Shown here piece after piece: positions 1 through 5,822 of a stretch of 8,338 nt of DNA. The translations under genes were made by a program, and so were the position numbers. Below the pieces are notes generated by a model. It worked only from the letters and a program-made list of their open reading frames with translations. It did no database searches and was not told where the DNA came from. Numbering within the stretch: the first letter of the stretch is position 1; each line of letters begins with the position of its first letter. This DNA comes from Acidimicrobiia bacterium (GTDB taxonomy: Bacteria > Actinomycetota > Acidimicrobiia > Acidimicrobiales > AC-14): contig JAFASB010000401.1 of the NCBI GenBank assembly GCA_019244985.1, positions 1-8,338 of the forward strand, given 5' to 3'.

Positions 1-465
1 CCGTTCGACGTCCCGCCCGGGCCCCAGGAGAACCCGCTCAGCGAGGGTGCGGTGCGCCGGCGCGAGGTCTTCCCCTCCCGGGACGCCGCCTACGAGAACT
101 TCGCGTGCAAGGCGCCGTTTTCAGCCCTCGATCCGGCCGCCCTGCGCTGCTACGTCGAGCATGGGTTCGCCGACACCGGCGACGGCCAGGTCCGGCTCAA
201 GTGCCGGCCGGCGGACGAGTCGCAGGTGTACCGGATGGGGTCGGCCCACGGGGCGTTCGCGCGGTTCGGCGAGGTCCAGTGCCCCGTCGTCATCGCCTGC
301 GGCTCCGAGACCAACGCCTTCGGCCCCCAGCTCATCGAGCTGCAGGCCGAACGCCTGCCCCACGCCCGCACCGAGGTCTTCGAGGGCCTAGGCCACTTCG
401 GCCCGTTGGAGGACCCCGCGACGGTCGCCGCTGCCGTCCGGAGCGCCTTCACCGAACCCCGCTGA
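1..465 (+). CDS. alpha/beta hydrolase, C-terminal part (5' end outside window)
   Basis: The frame is open from base 1 to a TGA at 463-465, giving 154 visible residues, so the start and the nucleophile elbow lie upstream of the window. What remains looks like the cap and C-terminal portion of an alpha/beta hydrolase: a helical stretch around YVEHGF, a hydrophobic strand (CPVVIACGSE) and then GLGHFGPLEDP, which is the usual setting of the catalytic histidine (codon 394-396), followed by a final amphipathic helix. The acid of the triad is not obvious: the strand that normally ends in Asp reads CGSETNAFG, so a Glu may serve or the acid may sit elsewhere. A GTG at 52 could be mistaken for a start, but the homologous-looking sequence continues upstream of it. 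Substrate cannot be told from this part; it could be an esterase, an epoxide hydrolase or a C-C bond hydrolase. Confidence 0.8.
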   Translation, partial: PFDVPPGPQENPLSEGAVRRREVFPSRDAAYENFACKAPFSALDPAALRCYVEHGFADTGDGQVRLKCRPADESQVYRMGSAHGAFARFGEVQCPVVIACGSETNAFGPQLIELQAERLPHARTEVFEGLGHFGPLEDPATVAAAVRSAFTEPR

Positions 466-507
466 TCGGCGGCCGAACCATCACGCGTTCTTGTCACACC
501 CCCTGGT

Positions 508-513
508 TACAGT
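508..513 (+). promoter_or_regulatory. -10 element TACAGT, leaderless-type promoter for the RecB-like gene
   Basis: TACAGT lies 7 nt upstream of the ATG at 521, so transcription would start at or next to the start codon. No Shine-Dalgarno sequence precedes the ATG. A good -35 is not seen at 17-18 bp; TTGTCA at 491-496 is only 11 bp away. This hexamer also argues against the in-frame TTG at 491 as the start. Confidence 0.5.
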
Positions 514-520
514 CGGACCG

Positions 521-1330
521 ATGGCTCTGCCGCTGCCCACATCGCTCACCCCTTCGAAGGTGGCGTCGTTCAAGGACTGCGCGCTGGCATTCCGGTTCTC
601 GGCCATCGACCGGCTGCCCGAGCCGCCGCAGCCGTACACCACCAAGGGCACGCTGGTGCACCGGGCCCTCGAGCTGCTGTTCTGCGTCGAGCCTCCCGAG
701 CAGCGCACGATTCCGGTCGCCCTCCGGTGTCTCCAGCGAGCGCAAGAGGAGCTGCGCGTTCACCCCGAGTACACCGGGCTCGGCCTGACGCCCGACGAAG
801 AGGCCACCTTCTACTCCGAGGCCGAGGCGCTGCTGCGCAACTACTTCCTCCTGGAGGACCCTCGGACGGTGCACCCCATCGGGCTGGAGCTCAAGCTCGA
901 GGTCGAGCTCGGTTCCCTTCGGCTGCGGGGCATCATCGACCGCCTCGAGCTCGACGCCGGGAAGCTGGTGGTCACCGACTTCAAGACCGGGAAGGCACCA
1001 CGGGAGCGGTACGAACAGGGCCGCCTCGGCGGCGTCCACTTCTACGCCTTCCTCTGCGAGCGCCTGTTCGGGCGCCGCCCCGACCGCATCCAGCTCCTCT
1101 ATCTCCAGGAGCCGGTCGCCATCATCGCCGAGCCGTCCGAGCAGTCGATCAAGGGGCTCGAGCAGCGGGCGACGGCGATCTGGCAGGCCGTCGAGCGCGC
1201 CTGCGAGACCGAGAACTTCAAGCCCCGGCCGTCTGGCCTGTGTGAGTGGTGCTCGTTCCGTTCGTACTGCCCGGCGTGGGGCGGCGACCCCGCGCAGGCC
1301 AAAGAACTGCTGCCACTCGTCCCGGCCTAA
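521..1330 (+). CDS. RecB-family PD-(D/E)XK exonuclease with Fe-S cluster signature
   Basis: The 269-aa protein is a stand-alone PD-(D/E)XK nuclease of the RecB/AddB/Cas4 type (PDDEXK_1). Visible motifs in order are Cys20 near the N-terminus (FKDCALAFRF), GTLVHRALE with His47, a glutamate at E123, Asp140 in GIIDRLE, Asp153 and Lys155 in VVTDFKTGK, and a C-terminal CEWCSFRSYC with Cys241, Cys244 and Cys250. One N-terminal plus three C-terminal cysteines is the classic arrangement that holds a 4Fe-4S cluster in AddB and Cas4. The nuclease residues H47, D140, D153 and K155 appear intact. No helicase domain is present and no RecB/AddA partner or cas gene is nearby. Similar short RecB-like proteins occur as single genes in actinobacteria (for example Rv2119 of M. 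tuberculosis, from memory), and their role is poorly known. DNA end processing in repair is a reasonable inference. The start is ATG 521 rather than TTG 491 because a -10 hexamer lies 7 nt before 521. Confidence 0.88.
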   Translation: MALPLPTSLTPSKVASFKDCALAFRFSAIDRLPEPPQPYTTKGTLVHRALELLFCVEPPEQRTIPVALRCLQRAQEELRVHPEYTGLGLTPDEEATFYSEAEALLRNYFLLEDPRTVHPIGLELKLEVELGSLRLRGIIDRLELDAGKLVVTDFKTGKAPRERYEQGRLGGVHFYAFLCERLFGRRPDRIQLLYLQEPVAIIAEPSEQSIKGLEQRATAIWQAVERACETENFKPRPSGLCEWCSFRSYCPAWGGDPAQAKELLPLVPA

Positions 1331-1331
1331 C

Positions 1332-1337
1332 TACCGT
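1332..1337 (+). promoter_or_regulatory. -10 element TACCGT, leaderless-type promoter for the PAP2 gene
   Basis: TACCGT begins 1 nt after the TAA stop of the nuclease gene and ends 6 nt before the GTG at 1344. The placement fits a leaderless transcript. The short run GAGG at 1340-1343 touches the start codon and is too close to serve as a normal Shine-Dalgarno site. No clear -35 is seen. Confidence 0.45.
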
Positions 1338-1343
1338 TTGAGG

Positions 1344-1940
1344 GTGCCGTTGGTACCCGAAGGACTCCGCGCCCGCATCGCTCGCTTCGACGACCGCGTC
1401 GACAGTGCCTTTGACAACGTGCGCGGCAACCCCGTCTCCGACCGCATCTTCTACGGCGCGTCCGAGCTCGGCGACTTCAGCCTGGTGTGGTTCATCCTCG
1501 GCGCCCTGCGCGGCCTTCGCTCCGAACGCGACTGGCACGCGGCGGTCCGCGTCGGGGTCGGTCTCGGGGTCGAGTCGGCGCTGGTCAACGGCGTCATCAA
1601 GTCGTTCTTCCGGCGGCGACGGCCACGAACGGAGGGGTGGGTCCCCACCCGCCGCCTCCGGCGGCCGCGCACGAGCAGCTTTCCGAGCGGGCACGCCACG
1701 TCGGCCTTCAGCGCCGCCGCCCTGCTCAGCGAGGACGACGCCCTGTGGCCCCTGTACTACGCCGTCGCCGTCGTCGTCGCCAGCAGCAGGGTGTACGTGA
1801 AGATGCACTACGCCTCCGACGTCCTGGCCGGTGCGGCCCTCGGCGCTCTGATGGGGCGAGCGGCTCGGTCCCTGTTTCCCCTCGCCCCGGCGCCAAGCGT
1901 GACCGCCGTTTCGGAATCGGAGGTCCCGGGGAGGGGTTGA
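1344..1940 (+). CDS. PAP2-family membrane lipid phosphatase
   Basis: The 198-aa protein carries the complete three-part acid phosphatase signature of the PAP2 superfamily: K86-x6-R93-P94 (KSFFRRRRP), P114-S115-G116-H117 (FPSGH) and S148-R149-x5-H155-x3-D159 (SRVYVKMHYASD). H117 and H155 should be the proton donor and the phosphorylated nucleophile. Hydrophobic segments flank the motifs (about 44-58, 68-85, 118-128, 133-147, 160-172), as in integral membrane lipid phosphatases. Likely substrates are phosphatidate, phosphatidylglycerol phosphate or a polyprenyl (pyro)phosphate; sequence alone does not choose. The start is GTG 1344, 13 nt after the nuclease stop; the frame is open upstream to 1242, but that part lies inside the nuclease gene and adds a low-complexity, unlikely N-terminus. 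The C-terminal 20 residues are unstructured. A WS/DGAT two genes downstream makes supply of diacylglycerol an attractive but unproven role. Confidence 0.87.
   Translation: MPLVPEGLRARIARFDDRVDSAFDNVRGNPVSDRIFYGASELGDFSLVWFILGALRGLRSERDWHAAVRVGVGLGVESALVNGVIKSFFRRRRPRTEGWVPTRRLRRPRTSSFPSGHATSAFSAAALLSEDDALWPLYYAVAVVVASSRVYVKMHYASDVLAGAALGALMGRAARSLFPLAPAPSVTAVSESEVPGRG
1931..1936 (+). promoter_or_regulatory. Shine-Dalgarno-like GAGGGG before the DsbA-like gene
   Basis: GAGGGG (part of GGGGAGGGG, 1928-1936) lies inside the last codons of the PAP2 gene, 11 nt before the GTG at 1948. The spacing is a little long. No TANNNT hexamer sits at leaderless distance from this start, so this gene is the likeliest in the + strand run to be co-transcribed with its upstream neighbour. 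Confidence 0.4.
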
Positions 1941-1947
1941 TGCAGTC

Positions 1948-2550
1948 GTGACTACCTCTTTTGCAGTGACGTGGGACTACCGGTGCCCCTTCGCCCGCAA
2001 CGCCAGCGAGCACATTCTGACCGCGCTCGAAGGTGGTGCCGACTGGGACGTGACGTGGGTGCCGTTCTCGCTCAACCAGGCCCACGTCGAGGAGGGTGAC
2101 GTCGACGTCTGGGACGACCCGTCGAAGGCGTCCGCCCTGCTGGCCATGCAGGCCGGCATCGTCGTACGTGACCGGTTCCCCGAAGTGTTTCTCGCCGTCC
2201 AGCGGGCGCTGTTCGCGGCCCGCCACGACCAGGGTCGTGACATCCGCGAGGAAGAAGTCGTCCGCGCCGTGCTCACGGAGAACGGGGCCGATGCCGAGGC
2301 CGTGTTCGCCGAGATCGCGGGCGGTCAGCCCCTGAAGATCTTCCGTACCGAACACGAGCGGGCGGTGGCTGACCACCAGGTGTTCGGCGTCCCGACGTTC
2401 ATCGCCGGTGACCAGGCCGTGTTCGTCCGGGTGATGCACCGCCCGGGCGACGACGCCGAGGGCGCCCGAACCACGATCGAGCGCGTCCTCGATCTGCTCA
2501 CGACGTGGCCCGAGCTCAACGAGTTCAAGCACACGTCGATCCCGCGCTGA
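1948..2550 (+). CDS. DsbA-family (FrnE/HCCA isomerase-like) thioredoxin-fold protein
   Basis: The 200-aa protein has the layout of the DSBA family (PF01323): a first strand FAVTWDYRCPFAR (residues 5-17), a long helical insertion (about 56-145) and the cis-proline loop FGVPTF with P149. It is cytoplasmic, with no signal peptide. The active-site position reads CPFA: only Cys13 is present, and it is the only cysteine I see in the protein, so this is a monothiol or non-redox form rather than a CxxC dithiol oxidoreductase. Relatives include FrnE-like proteins, 2-hydroxychromene-2-carboxylate isomerases and the mycothiol-dependent nitroreductase Rv2466c, which has CPWC. Actinobacteria use mycothiol, so a mycothiol-linked transferase or isomerase is a plausible role, by inference. 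The GTG start is 8 nt after the PAP2 stop; the next in-frame GTG at 1966 would cut into the first beta strand. Confidence 0.82.
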   Translation: MTTSFAVTWDYRCPFARNASEHILTALEGGADWDVTWVPFSLNQAHVEEGDVDVWDDPSKASALLAMQAGIVVRDRFPEVFLAVQRALFAARHDQGRDIREEEVVRAVLTENGADAEAVFAEIAGGQPLKIFRTEHERAVADHQVFGVPTFIAGDQAVFVRVMHRPGDDAEGARTTIERVLDLLTTWPELNEFKHTSIPR

Positions 2551-2564
2551 TTGCGACGGCGCGT

Positions 2565-2570
2565 TAGCGT
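2565..2570 (+). promoter_or_regulatory. -10 element TAGCGT, leaderless-type promoter for the WS/DGAT gene
   Basis: TAGCGT ends 7 nt before the ATG at 2578, the same spacing as at 508-513. GAGGG at 2572-2576 is only 1 nt from the ATG, too close for standard ribosome binding. The hexamer supports ATG 2578 over the in-frame TTG at 2551. No clear -35 is seen. Confidence 0.45.
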
Positions 2571-2577
2571 CGAGGGC

Positions 2578-3984
2578 ATGGCGGAGGCGGAGCGTCCCCT
2601 GCGCTTCGAGCGCCGCATGAGCGATGCCGAAGCGCTCATGTGGACGATCGAGAAGGATCCTGCCCTTCGATCGTCGTTCCTCCAGCTCACACTCCTCGAT
2701 AGCGCGCCCGACTTCGAGCGCTTCCGGCGCCGCATGGAGCGGGCGGTCAAGGTGCTGCCCCGGTTGGGTCAGCGGGTCGTCCCGCCGCCGTTCCGGTTCG
2801 CGCCTCCTGAGTGGGCCGACGACCCGTCGTTCGACCTCGATTTCCACGTCCGGCGCGTCGCCGTCCCTCCACCGGGCACCGAACGCCAGCTCCTCGACCT
2901 GGCCGCCCTGATCTACGAGGACGCCTTCGACCGGGCCCGGCCGCTGTGGCAACTCACGATCGTCGAGGGCCTGGAGGGCGGACGCGCCGCCCTGCTGGCC
3001 AAGATGCACCATACGATCACCGACGGGGTCGGCGGGGTGCGTCTGTCGATGCAGTTCCTCGACCTGGCGCCCGACGCCCCCGACCCCGGGCCCGTCGAGG
3101 AATCGTCGGACGCGCCCGAGCGCAGCGTCTATGACGTGGTTTCCGACGCCGTCGGGCACAACCTCCGCCGCCAGCTCGGCGTCGTGCAGCGCGGCGCGGC
3201 CGGCTCGGCCAGTCTCGTCACCCACCCCGCCCGCGTGGGTCGGCTCGTCAGCGACACCGTCGACACCGCGGCATCACTGTGGCGCCAGCTGGCCGTCGTG
3301 CAGCCGTCACGGTCGCCGCTCTGGACCGGGCGACGTTCGTTGTCCCGCCGCTTCGAGACCCTCACGGTCAACCTCGACGAGGTGAAGCGGGCGAGCAAAG
3401 GCCTGGGCGGCACGGTCAACGACCTGTTCGTCGCCGCGGTCGCGGGCGGAGCCGCCGCCTATCACCGAGCGAAGGGGAGCGACGTCGACGACCTGCGCGT
3501 CACGATCCCGGTGAACGTGCGCGACGACAAGTCCGCCGGCGGGAACGCCTTCAGCCCGGCCCGCCTGCTGATTCCCGCCGGCGCCGAGGATCCCGCCGCC
3601 CGCTTCGCTGCCATTCACGAGCGTCTCGGCGTGGCGAAGAACGAGCGGGCGCTCGGGCTGTTCGGTTCGCTGGCCGGCGTGATGAACGGGCTGCCGACGT
3701 CGGTGCTGACGCGCGTGGCCCGCCAGCAGGCCGAGACCGTCGACTTCGCGGCGTCGAACGTGCGAGCCGCCGACTTCGACCTCTACATCGCCGGCGCCCA
3801 CATCGAGGCCAACCACCCGATGGGGCCCACCGCAGGCACGGCATTCAACGCGACCGTGATGTCCTACATGAACCGCTTCGACGTCGGGCTCAACATCGAC
3901 ACGGCGGCCATCGACGACCCCGAGCTCCTCCGCACGTCCATCGAGGACTCGTTCGCCGAACTGCTGAAGGCCGGCTCTCCCTAG
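2578..3984 (+). CDS. WS/DGAT: wax ester synthase / diacylglycerol O-acyltransferase
   Basis: The 468-aa protein is of the usual length for actinobacterial bifunctional WS/DGAT enzymes, which transfer an acyl group from acyl-CoA to diacylglycerol (giving triacylglycerol) or to a fatty alcohol (giving wax ester) at the membrane or lipid-droplet surface. The N-terminal part opens with FERRMSDAEALMWTIE, the family's usual opening. It has PLWQ at 122-125 and the catalytic HHxxxDG at 144-150 (MHHTITDGVGG), with His145 as the general base. The C-terminal WES_acyltransf-type half contains TVNDLFVAAVAGG, VTIPVNVRD, the ASNVRAADFDLYIAG segment and the closing GLNIDTAAIDDPELL. The SNVRAAD region replaces the more usual NVPGP and may mark a divergent subgroup. 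The gene follows a PAP2 phosphatase and a DsbA-like gene and ends inside the CTAG shared with the converging GAF gene. Confidence 0.92.
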   Translation: MAEAERPLRFERRMSDAEALMWTIEKDPALRSSFLQLTLLDSAPDFERFRRRMERAVKVLPRLGQRVVPPPFRFAPPEWADDPSFDLDFHVRRVAVPPPGTERQLLDLAALIYEDAFDRARPLWQLTIVEGLEGGRAALLAKMHHTITDGVGGVRLSMQFLDLAPDAPDPGPVEESSDAPERSVYDVVSDAVGHNLRRQLGVVQRGAAGSASLVTHPARVGRLVSDTVDTAASLWRQLAVVQPSRSPLWTGRRSLSRRFETLTVNLDEVKRASKGLGGTVNDLFVAAVAGGAAAYHRAKGSDVDDLRVTIPVNVRDDKSAGGNAFSPARLLIPAGAEDPAARFAAIHERLGVAKNERALGLFGSLAGVMNGLPTSVLTRVARQQAETVDFAASNVRAADFDLYIAGAHIEANHPMGPTAGTAFNATVMSYMNRFDVGLNIDTAAIDDPELLRTSIEDSFAELLKAGSP

Positions 3985-3991
3985 TCGCCGG
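3971..3991. terminator. inverted repeat around the shared CTAG convergent stop
   Basis: CCGGC (3971-3975) and GCCGG (3987-3991) are perfect inverted arms around an 11-nt loop that contains CTAG (3981-3984), the overlapping stop codons of the WS/DGAT (+) and GAF (-) genes. The arms extend to 7 bp with one bulged G. There is no T tract on either strand, so this would be at best a weak bidirectional terminator. In GC-rich DNA such repeats also arise by chance. Confidence 0.3.
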
Positions 3992-4496
3992 GCCGACGCC
4001 GCTTGTCGAGCGCCTGGGCGCAGCGAACGGCGGCCGCGCCGAGCAGTTCCTGATCGGCCTCGCTGAACTCTTGCGGTTCCTCGAATCCGATCACGAGCGT
4101 CCCGAGGACGCGGCCGTCGACGACGAGGGGCTCGATGGCGTAGGCCGCGTCCTGCACAACGGGCTGCTCGGTGAAGATCGGATACCGCGCGTCGCGGTCT
4201 TCAGGCGACGTGATGAAGACCGGCTTTCCGGTGCGCACCGACTCGCTGGCAGGGAGTGGGGCGTCGACCCGGAAGCGCGTCCACACGGCGTTGACCTCCA
4301 TGGAGTACCCGTGCTCGGCCACGATCTCGAGCTCGCGCTTGTCCGAGGTCAAGAGGCACAACGAACCGGTGTTGCCGCCCAGCAGCTGCACGGCGGCCCC
4401 GATCACATAGGCGGCAACGTCCTCCCAAGCATGCAGCCGCGCCAGCTCCCCCGAGAGGCGGCGGAGTAGCGCGTCCTCTTCCTCGTCGACGCTCAC
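3981..4496 (-). CDS. stand-alone GAF domain protein
   Basis: The 171-aa protein consists almost wholly of one GAF domain: an N-terminal helix (LLRRLSGELARLHAWEDVAAYVIGAAVQLL, interrupted by no domain boundary), strands SLCLLTSDKRELEIVAEHGY, a helix with RVDAPLPASESVRTGKPVF, then PLVVDGRVLGTLVIGF and EFSEADQELLGAAAVRCAQAL, all typical GAF sequence. No kinase, phosphatase, cyclase or DNA-binding domain follows, so it would act through a partner. GAF domains bind small ligands such as cyclic nucleotides, haem or flavins, or sense redox state; nothing here fixes the ligand. The GTG start at 4496-4494 overlaps the TGA stop of the quinone oxidoreductase as GTGA, without a Shine-Dalgarno sequence, which implies translational coupling. 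The stop TAG (3983-3981) shares CTAG with the converging WS/DGAT gene. The same frame stays open upstream to 5042 but that stretch is antisense-type shadow of the oxidoreductase. Confidence 0.85.
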   Translation of the reverse strand: MSVDEEEDALLRRLSGELARLHAWEDVAAYVIGAAVQLLGGNTGSLCLLTSDKRELEIVAEHGYSMEVNAVWTRFRVDAPLPASESVRTGKPVFITSPEDRDARYPIFTEQPVVQDAAYAIEPLVVDGRVLGTLVIGFEEPQEFSEADQELLGAAAVRCAQALDKRRRPGD

Positions 4497-5464
4497 GGCA
4501 CCAGCACGAGCTTGCCGGTCACGCGGCGCTCGATGAGGTCGGACATGGCGCCCGCGGCGCCGACCAGCGGGCGCTCGGTCGGGACCGGAGGGTGCAACTT
4601 CCCGGCGCCGACCATCAGCATCAAGTCGTCGAGTAGCGCCCGGTAGCCGGGCTGATCGCGGAACGTCCACGCCCCCCAGTCGACGCCGACGACGGTGCGG
4701 TTGTTGAGCAGGACCTGGTTGAGCGGCACCGACGGGATCGAGCCCGACGCGAACCCCACCACGCAGAAGCGCCCGTTCCAGCGGGTGGCGCGCAGGGCGG
4801 GCTCGGCGTGTTTGCCGCCCACCGCGTCCATCACGACGTCGACGCCGCCGCCAGACAGCTCCCGGGCGCGGGTCTTGAGGTCCTCGTCCTCGTAGGCGAT
4901 GGTGGCCTCGGCACCCATGGCTTGGGCGGCCTCGAGCTTGTCGGGGCTCGAGGCGGCGGCGATCACATGCGCCCCGAGGGCGACGGCGACGTCGACGCAG
5001 GCCAGGCCGATACCGCCGCCGGCGCCCAGGACGAGCACCCACTCACCCGGCGCGACCGACGTGCGCTTGGTCAGCGTGAACAGCGCCGTGCTGTAGCTCT
5101 GGATGAGGGCCGCGGCCTGGGCGTAGCTCAGGGCCTGGGGAATGGCGATGAGCGACGCCGCGGGCACCGCCACCTCATCGGCGAACCCCCCGAAGCCGGT
5201 CATGGCGATCACCCGGTCGCCGGGCTTCACGCCCTTGACGGCGGCGCCGACGGCCGACACCTCACCGGCGATCTCGCTGCCGGGCACGAACGGCGTCGGG
5301 GGCTTGATCTGGTAGCGACCCTGGCAGATCAGGCCGTCGACGTAGTTCACCCCCGCGGCCCGTACCGCGACGATCGCCTCGTCAGGGCCCGGGGACAGCG
5401 ACTGTCGATCCTCGATCTCGAGGTCGTCGAGCGGACCCAACTGTTGGCAGACGACGGCGCGCAT
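4493..5464 (-). CDS. zinc-less NADPH:quinone oxidoreductase (MDR superfamily)
   Basis: The 323-aa protein is a medium-chain dehydrogenase/reductase of the quinone oxidoreductase type. The GroES-like N-terminal domain includes AAGVNYVDGLICQGRY (about 36-51), PFVPGSEIAGEV (58-69) and VKPGDRVIAM. The Rossmann domain carries GAGGGIG at 147-153 and the second-strand region AAASSPDKLEAAQAMGAEATI, where the small residues and the downstream Lys fit NADPH. GVDVVMDAVGG and FCVVGFASG follow, then the closing GKLVLVP. The structural and catalytic zinc cysteines of alcohol dehydrogenases are absent, as expected for this family. It probably reduces quinones or alpha,beta-unsaturated carbonyls in the cytoplasm. 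ATG 5464 is preceded by a TACAGT -10 element, not by a Shine-Dalgarno sequence. The GAF gene is coupled to its 3' end. Confidence 0.92.
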   Translation of the reverse strand: MRAVVCQQLGPLDDLEIEDRQSLSPGPDEAIVAVRAAGVNYVDGLICQGRYQIKPPTPFVPGSEIAGEVSAVGAAVKGVKPGDRVIAMTGFGGFADEVAVPAASLIAIPQALSYAQAAALIQSYSTALFTLTKRTSVAPGEWVLVLGAGGGIGLACVDVAVALGAHVIAAASSPDKLEAAQAMGAEATIAYEDEDLKTRARELSGGGVDVVMDAVGGKHAEPALRATRWNGRFCVVGFASGSIPSVPLNQVLLNNRTVVGVDWGAWTFRDQPGYRALLDDLMLMVGAGKLHPPVPTERPLVGAAGAMSDLIERRVTGKLVLVP

Positions 5465-5472
5465 CGACAGCG

Positions 5473-5478
5473 ACTGTA
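5473..5478 (-). promoter_or_regulatory. -10 element TACAGT, leaderless-type promoter for the quinone oxidoreductase
   Basis: On the - strand TACAGT lies 8 nt upstream of the ATG at 5464, identical in sequence to the element before the RecB-like gene. No -35 is seen at 17 bp. If used, it drives the oxidoreductase and GAF genes independently of the 59-aa gene upstream. Confidence 0.45.
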
Positions 5479-5494
5479 GAGGCCCGCCGTCGCT

Positions 5495-5511
5495 CGGCCG
5501 TGCCTCGGCCG
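5495..5511 (-). terminator. GC hairpin after the 59-aa gene
   Basis: CGGCCG (5495-5500) and CGGCCG (5506-5511) form a 6-bp stem with a 5-nt loop, 7 nt after the TAA stop of the small gene on the - strand. There is no T tract. It may be a weak intrinsic terminator separating the small gene from the oxidoreductase promoter at 5473-5478. Confidence 0.35.
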
Positions 5512-5518
5512 TTGCCGC

Positions 5519-5698
5519 TTAGTTGGCGGCTGCGGGCTCCGGCTCGAGCGAGGCGCCGGCGAGCAGCAGCCGCACATCGAGCAGGAGGTCGGACACCTCG
5601 GACGAAGTGAGCATGCCGCGCTCGTGCACGCGCTCCAGACTCTGGTCGATGACCGCCAGGGCCTCTGCGATCGCTTCGTTCTCGAGTGTGTCGCTCAT
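5519..5698 (-). CDS. 59-aa hypothetical helical protein
   Basis: I do not recognise this protein. It starts at ATG 5698, chosen because GGAGAAGG lies 2 nt upstream (its GGAG core 6 nt from the ATG), the best Shine-Dalgarno site in the window; an earlier in-frame ATG at 5713 lacks one and would put this site inside the gene. The sequence reads as two predicted helices, ENEAIAEALAVIDQSLERV and TSSEVSDLLLDVRLLLAG, joined by a short HERGM turn and ending in an acidic-proline tail SLEPEPAAAN. It has no cysteine, no signal peptide and no membrane segment. Codon use follows the G/C-rich third-position pattern of the neighbours, supporting that it is real. It is divergent from the LLM oxidoreductase gene and precedes the quinone oxidoreductase by 54 nt. 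A small helical hairpin could be a protein-protein adaptor; that is a guess. Confidence 0.7.
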   Translation of the reverse strand: MSDTLENEAIAEALAVIDQSLERVHERGMLTSSEVSDLLLDVRLLLAGASLEPEPAAAN

Positions 5699-5700
5699 CA

Positions 5701-5708
5701 CCTTCTCC
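5701..5708 (-). promoter_or_regulatory. strong Shine-Dalgarno GGAGAAGG for the 59-aa gene
   Basis: On the - strand GGAGAAGG precedes the ATG at 5698 by 2 nt, with the GGAG core 6 nt away. It decides the start and shows that this gene, unlike most in the window, has a leadered transcript. A matching promoter in the 5714-5829 spacer is not clear; TAGGGT (- strand, 5782-5777) is a possible -10 without a good -35. Confidence 0.55.
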
Positions 5709-5792
5709 AACACCGTTGTCGGGAAACCTCTTCCGTCACCATCGTCACATTGAGGCCTGCCGTTAACAGCGATCTCACCCTACCCGACGGGT

Positions 5793-5822
5793 CTGACAGG
5801 TAACCGTCATCACGCCTACGGT
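5793..5822 (+). promoter_or_regulatory. promoter for the LLM oxidoreductase (CTGACA-18-TACGGT)
   Basis: CTGACA at 5793-5798 matches the TTGACA -35 consensus at five of six positions and is separated by 18 bp from TACGGT at 5817-5822. The -10 ends 7 nt before the ATG at 5830, so the transcript is probably leaderless. It is the only promoter here with both boxes clear. Two imperfect or perfect dyads overlap it: TGAC...GTCA (5794-5809) and AACCGT-N10-ACGGTT (5802-5823). Confidence 0.6.

Noticed and set aside
491..520. TTG at 491 as the start of the RecB-like nuclease
   Set aside because: It would add ten residues not typical of the family and has no ribosome binding site. ATG 521 is placed 7 nt after a TACAGT -10 element.
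521..1330. Cas4 / CRISPR adaptation gene
   Set aside because: The Fe-S nuclease pattern fits Cas4, but there are no cas1, cas2 or repeat-spacer units in the window, and the 269-aa length and surroundings suit the solitary RecB-like family better.
1726..3225. A 499-codon open frame on the - strand across the PAP2, DsbA-like and WS/DGAT genes
   Set aside because: It lies antisense to three genes with clear family motifs, and its translation is Arg/Gly/His/Asp-rich without recognisable motifs. Long antisense frames are expected in high-GC DNA.
3281..3420. Possible extra small genes inside the WS/DGAT region on the - strand
   Set aside because: They are antisense shadows with no start signals and no family-like sequence.
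3279..4469. A 396-codon + strand frame spanning the WS/DGAT 3' end and the GAF gene
   Set aside because: It is out of frame with the WS/DGAT motifs and antisense to the GAF motifs; the product is low-complexity Arg/Gly-rich sequence.
3981..5042. A long - strand frame that would make the GAF protein 353 aa with an N-terminal extension
   Set aside because: The extension overlaps the quinone oxidoreductase in another frame and is Arg/Gly-rich. The GAF protein begins naturally at GTG 4496, which overlaps the oxidoreductase stop.
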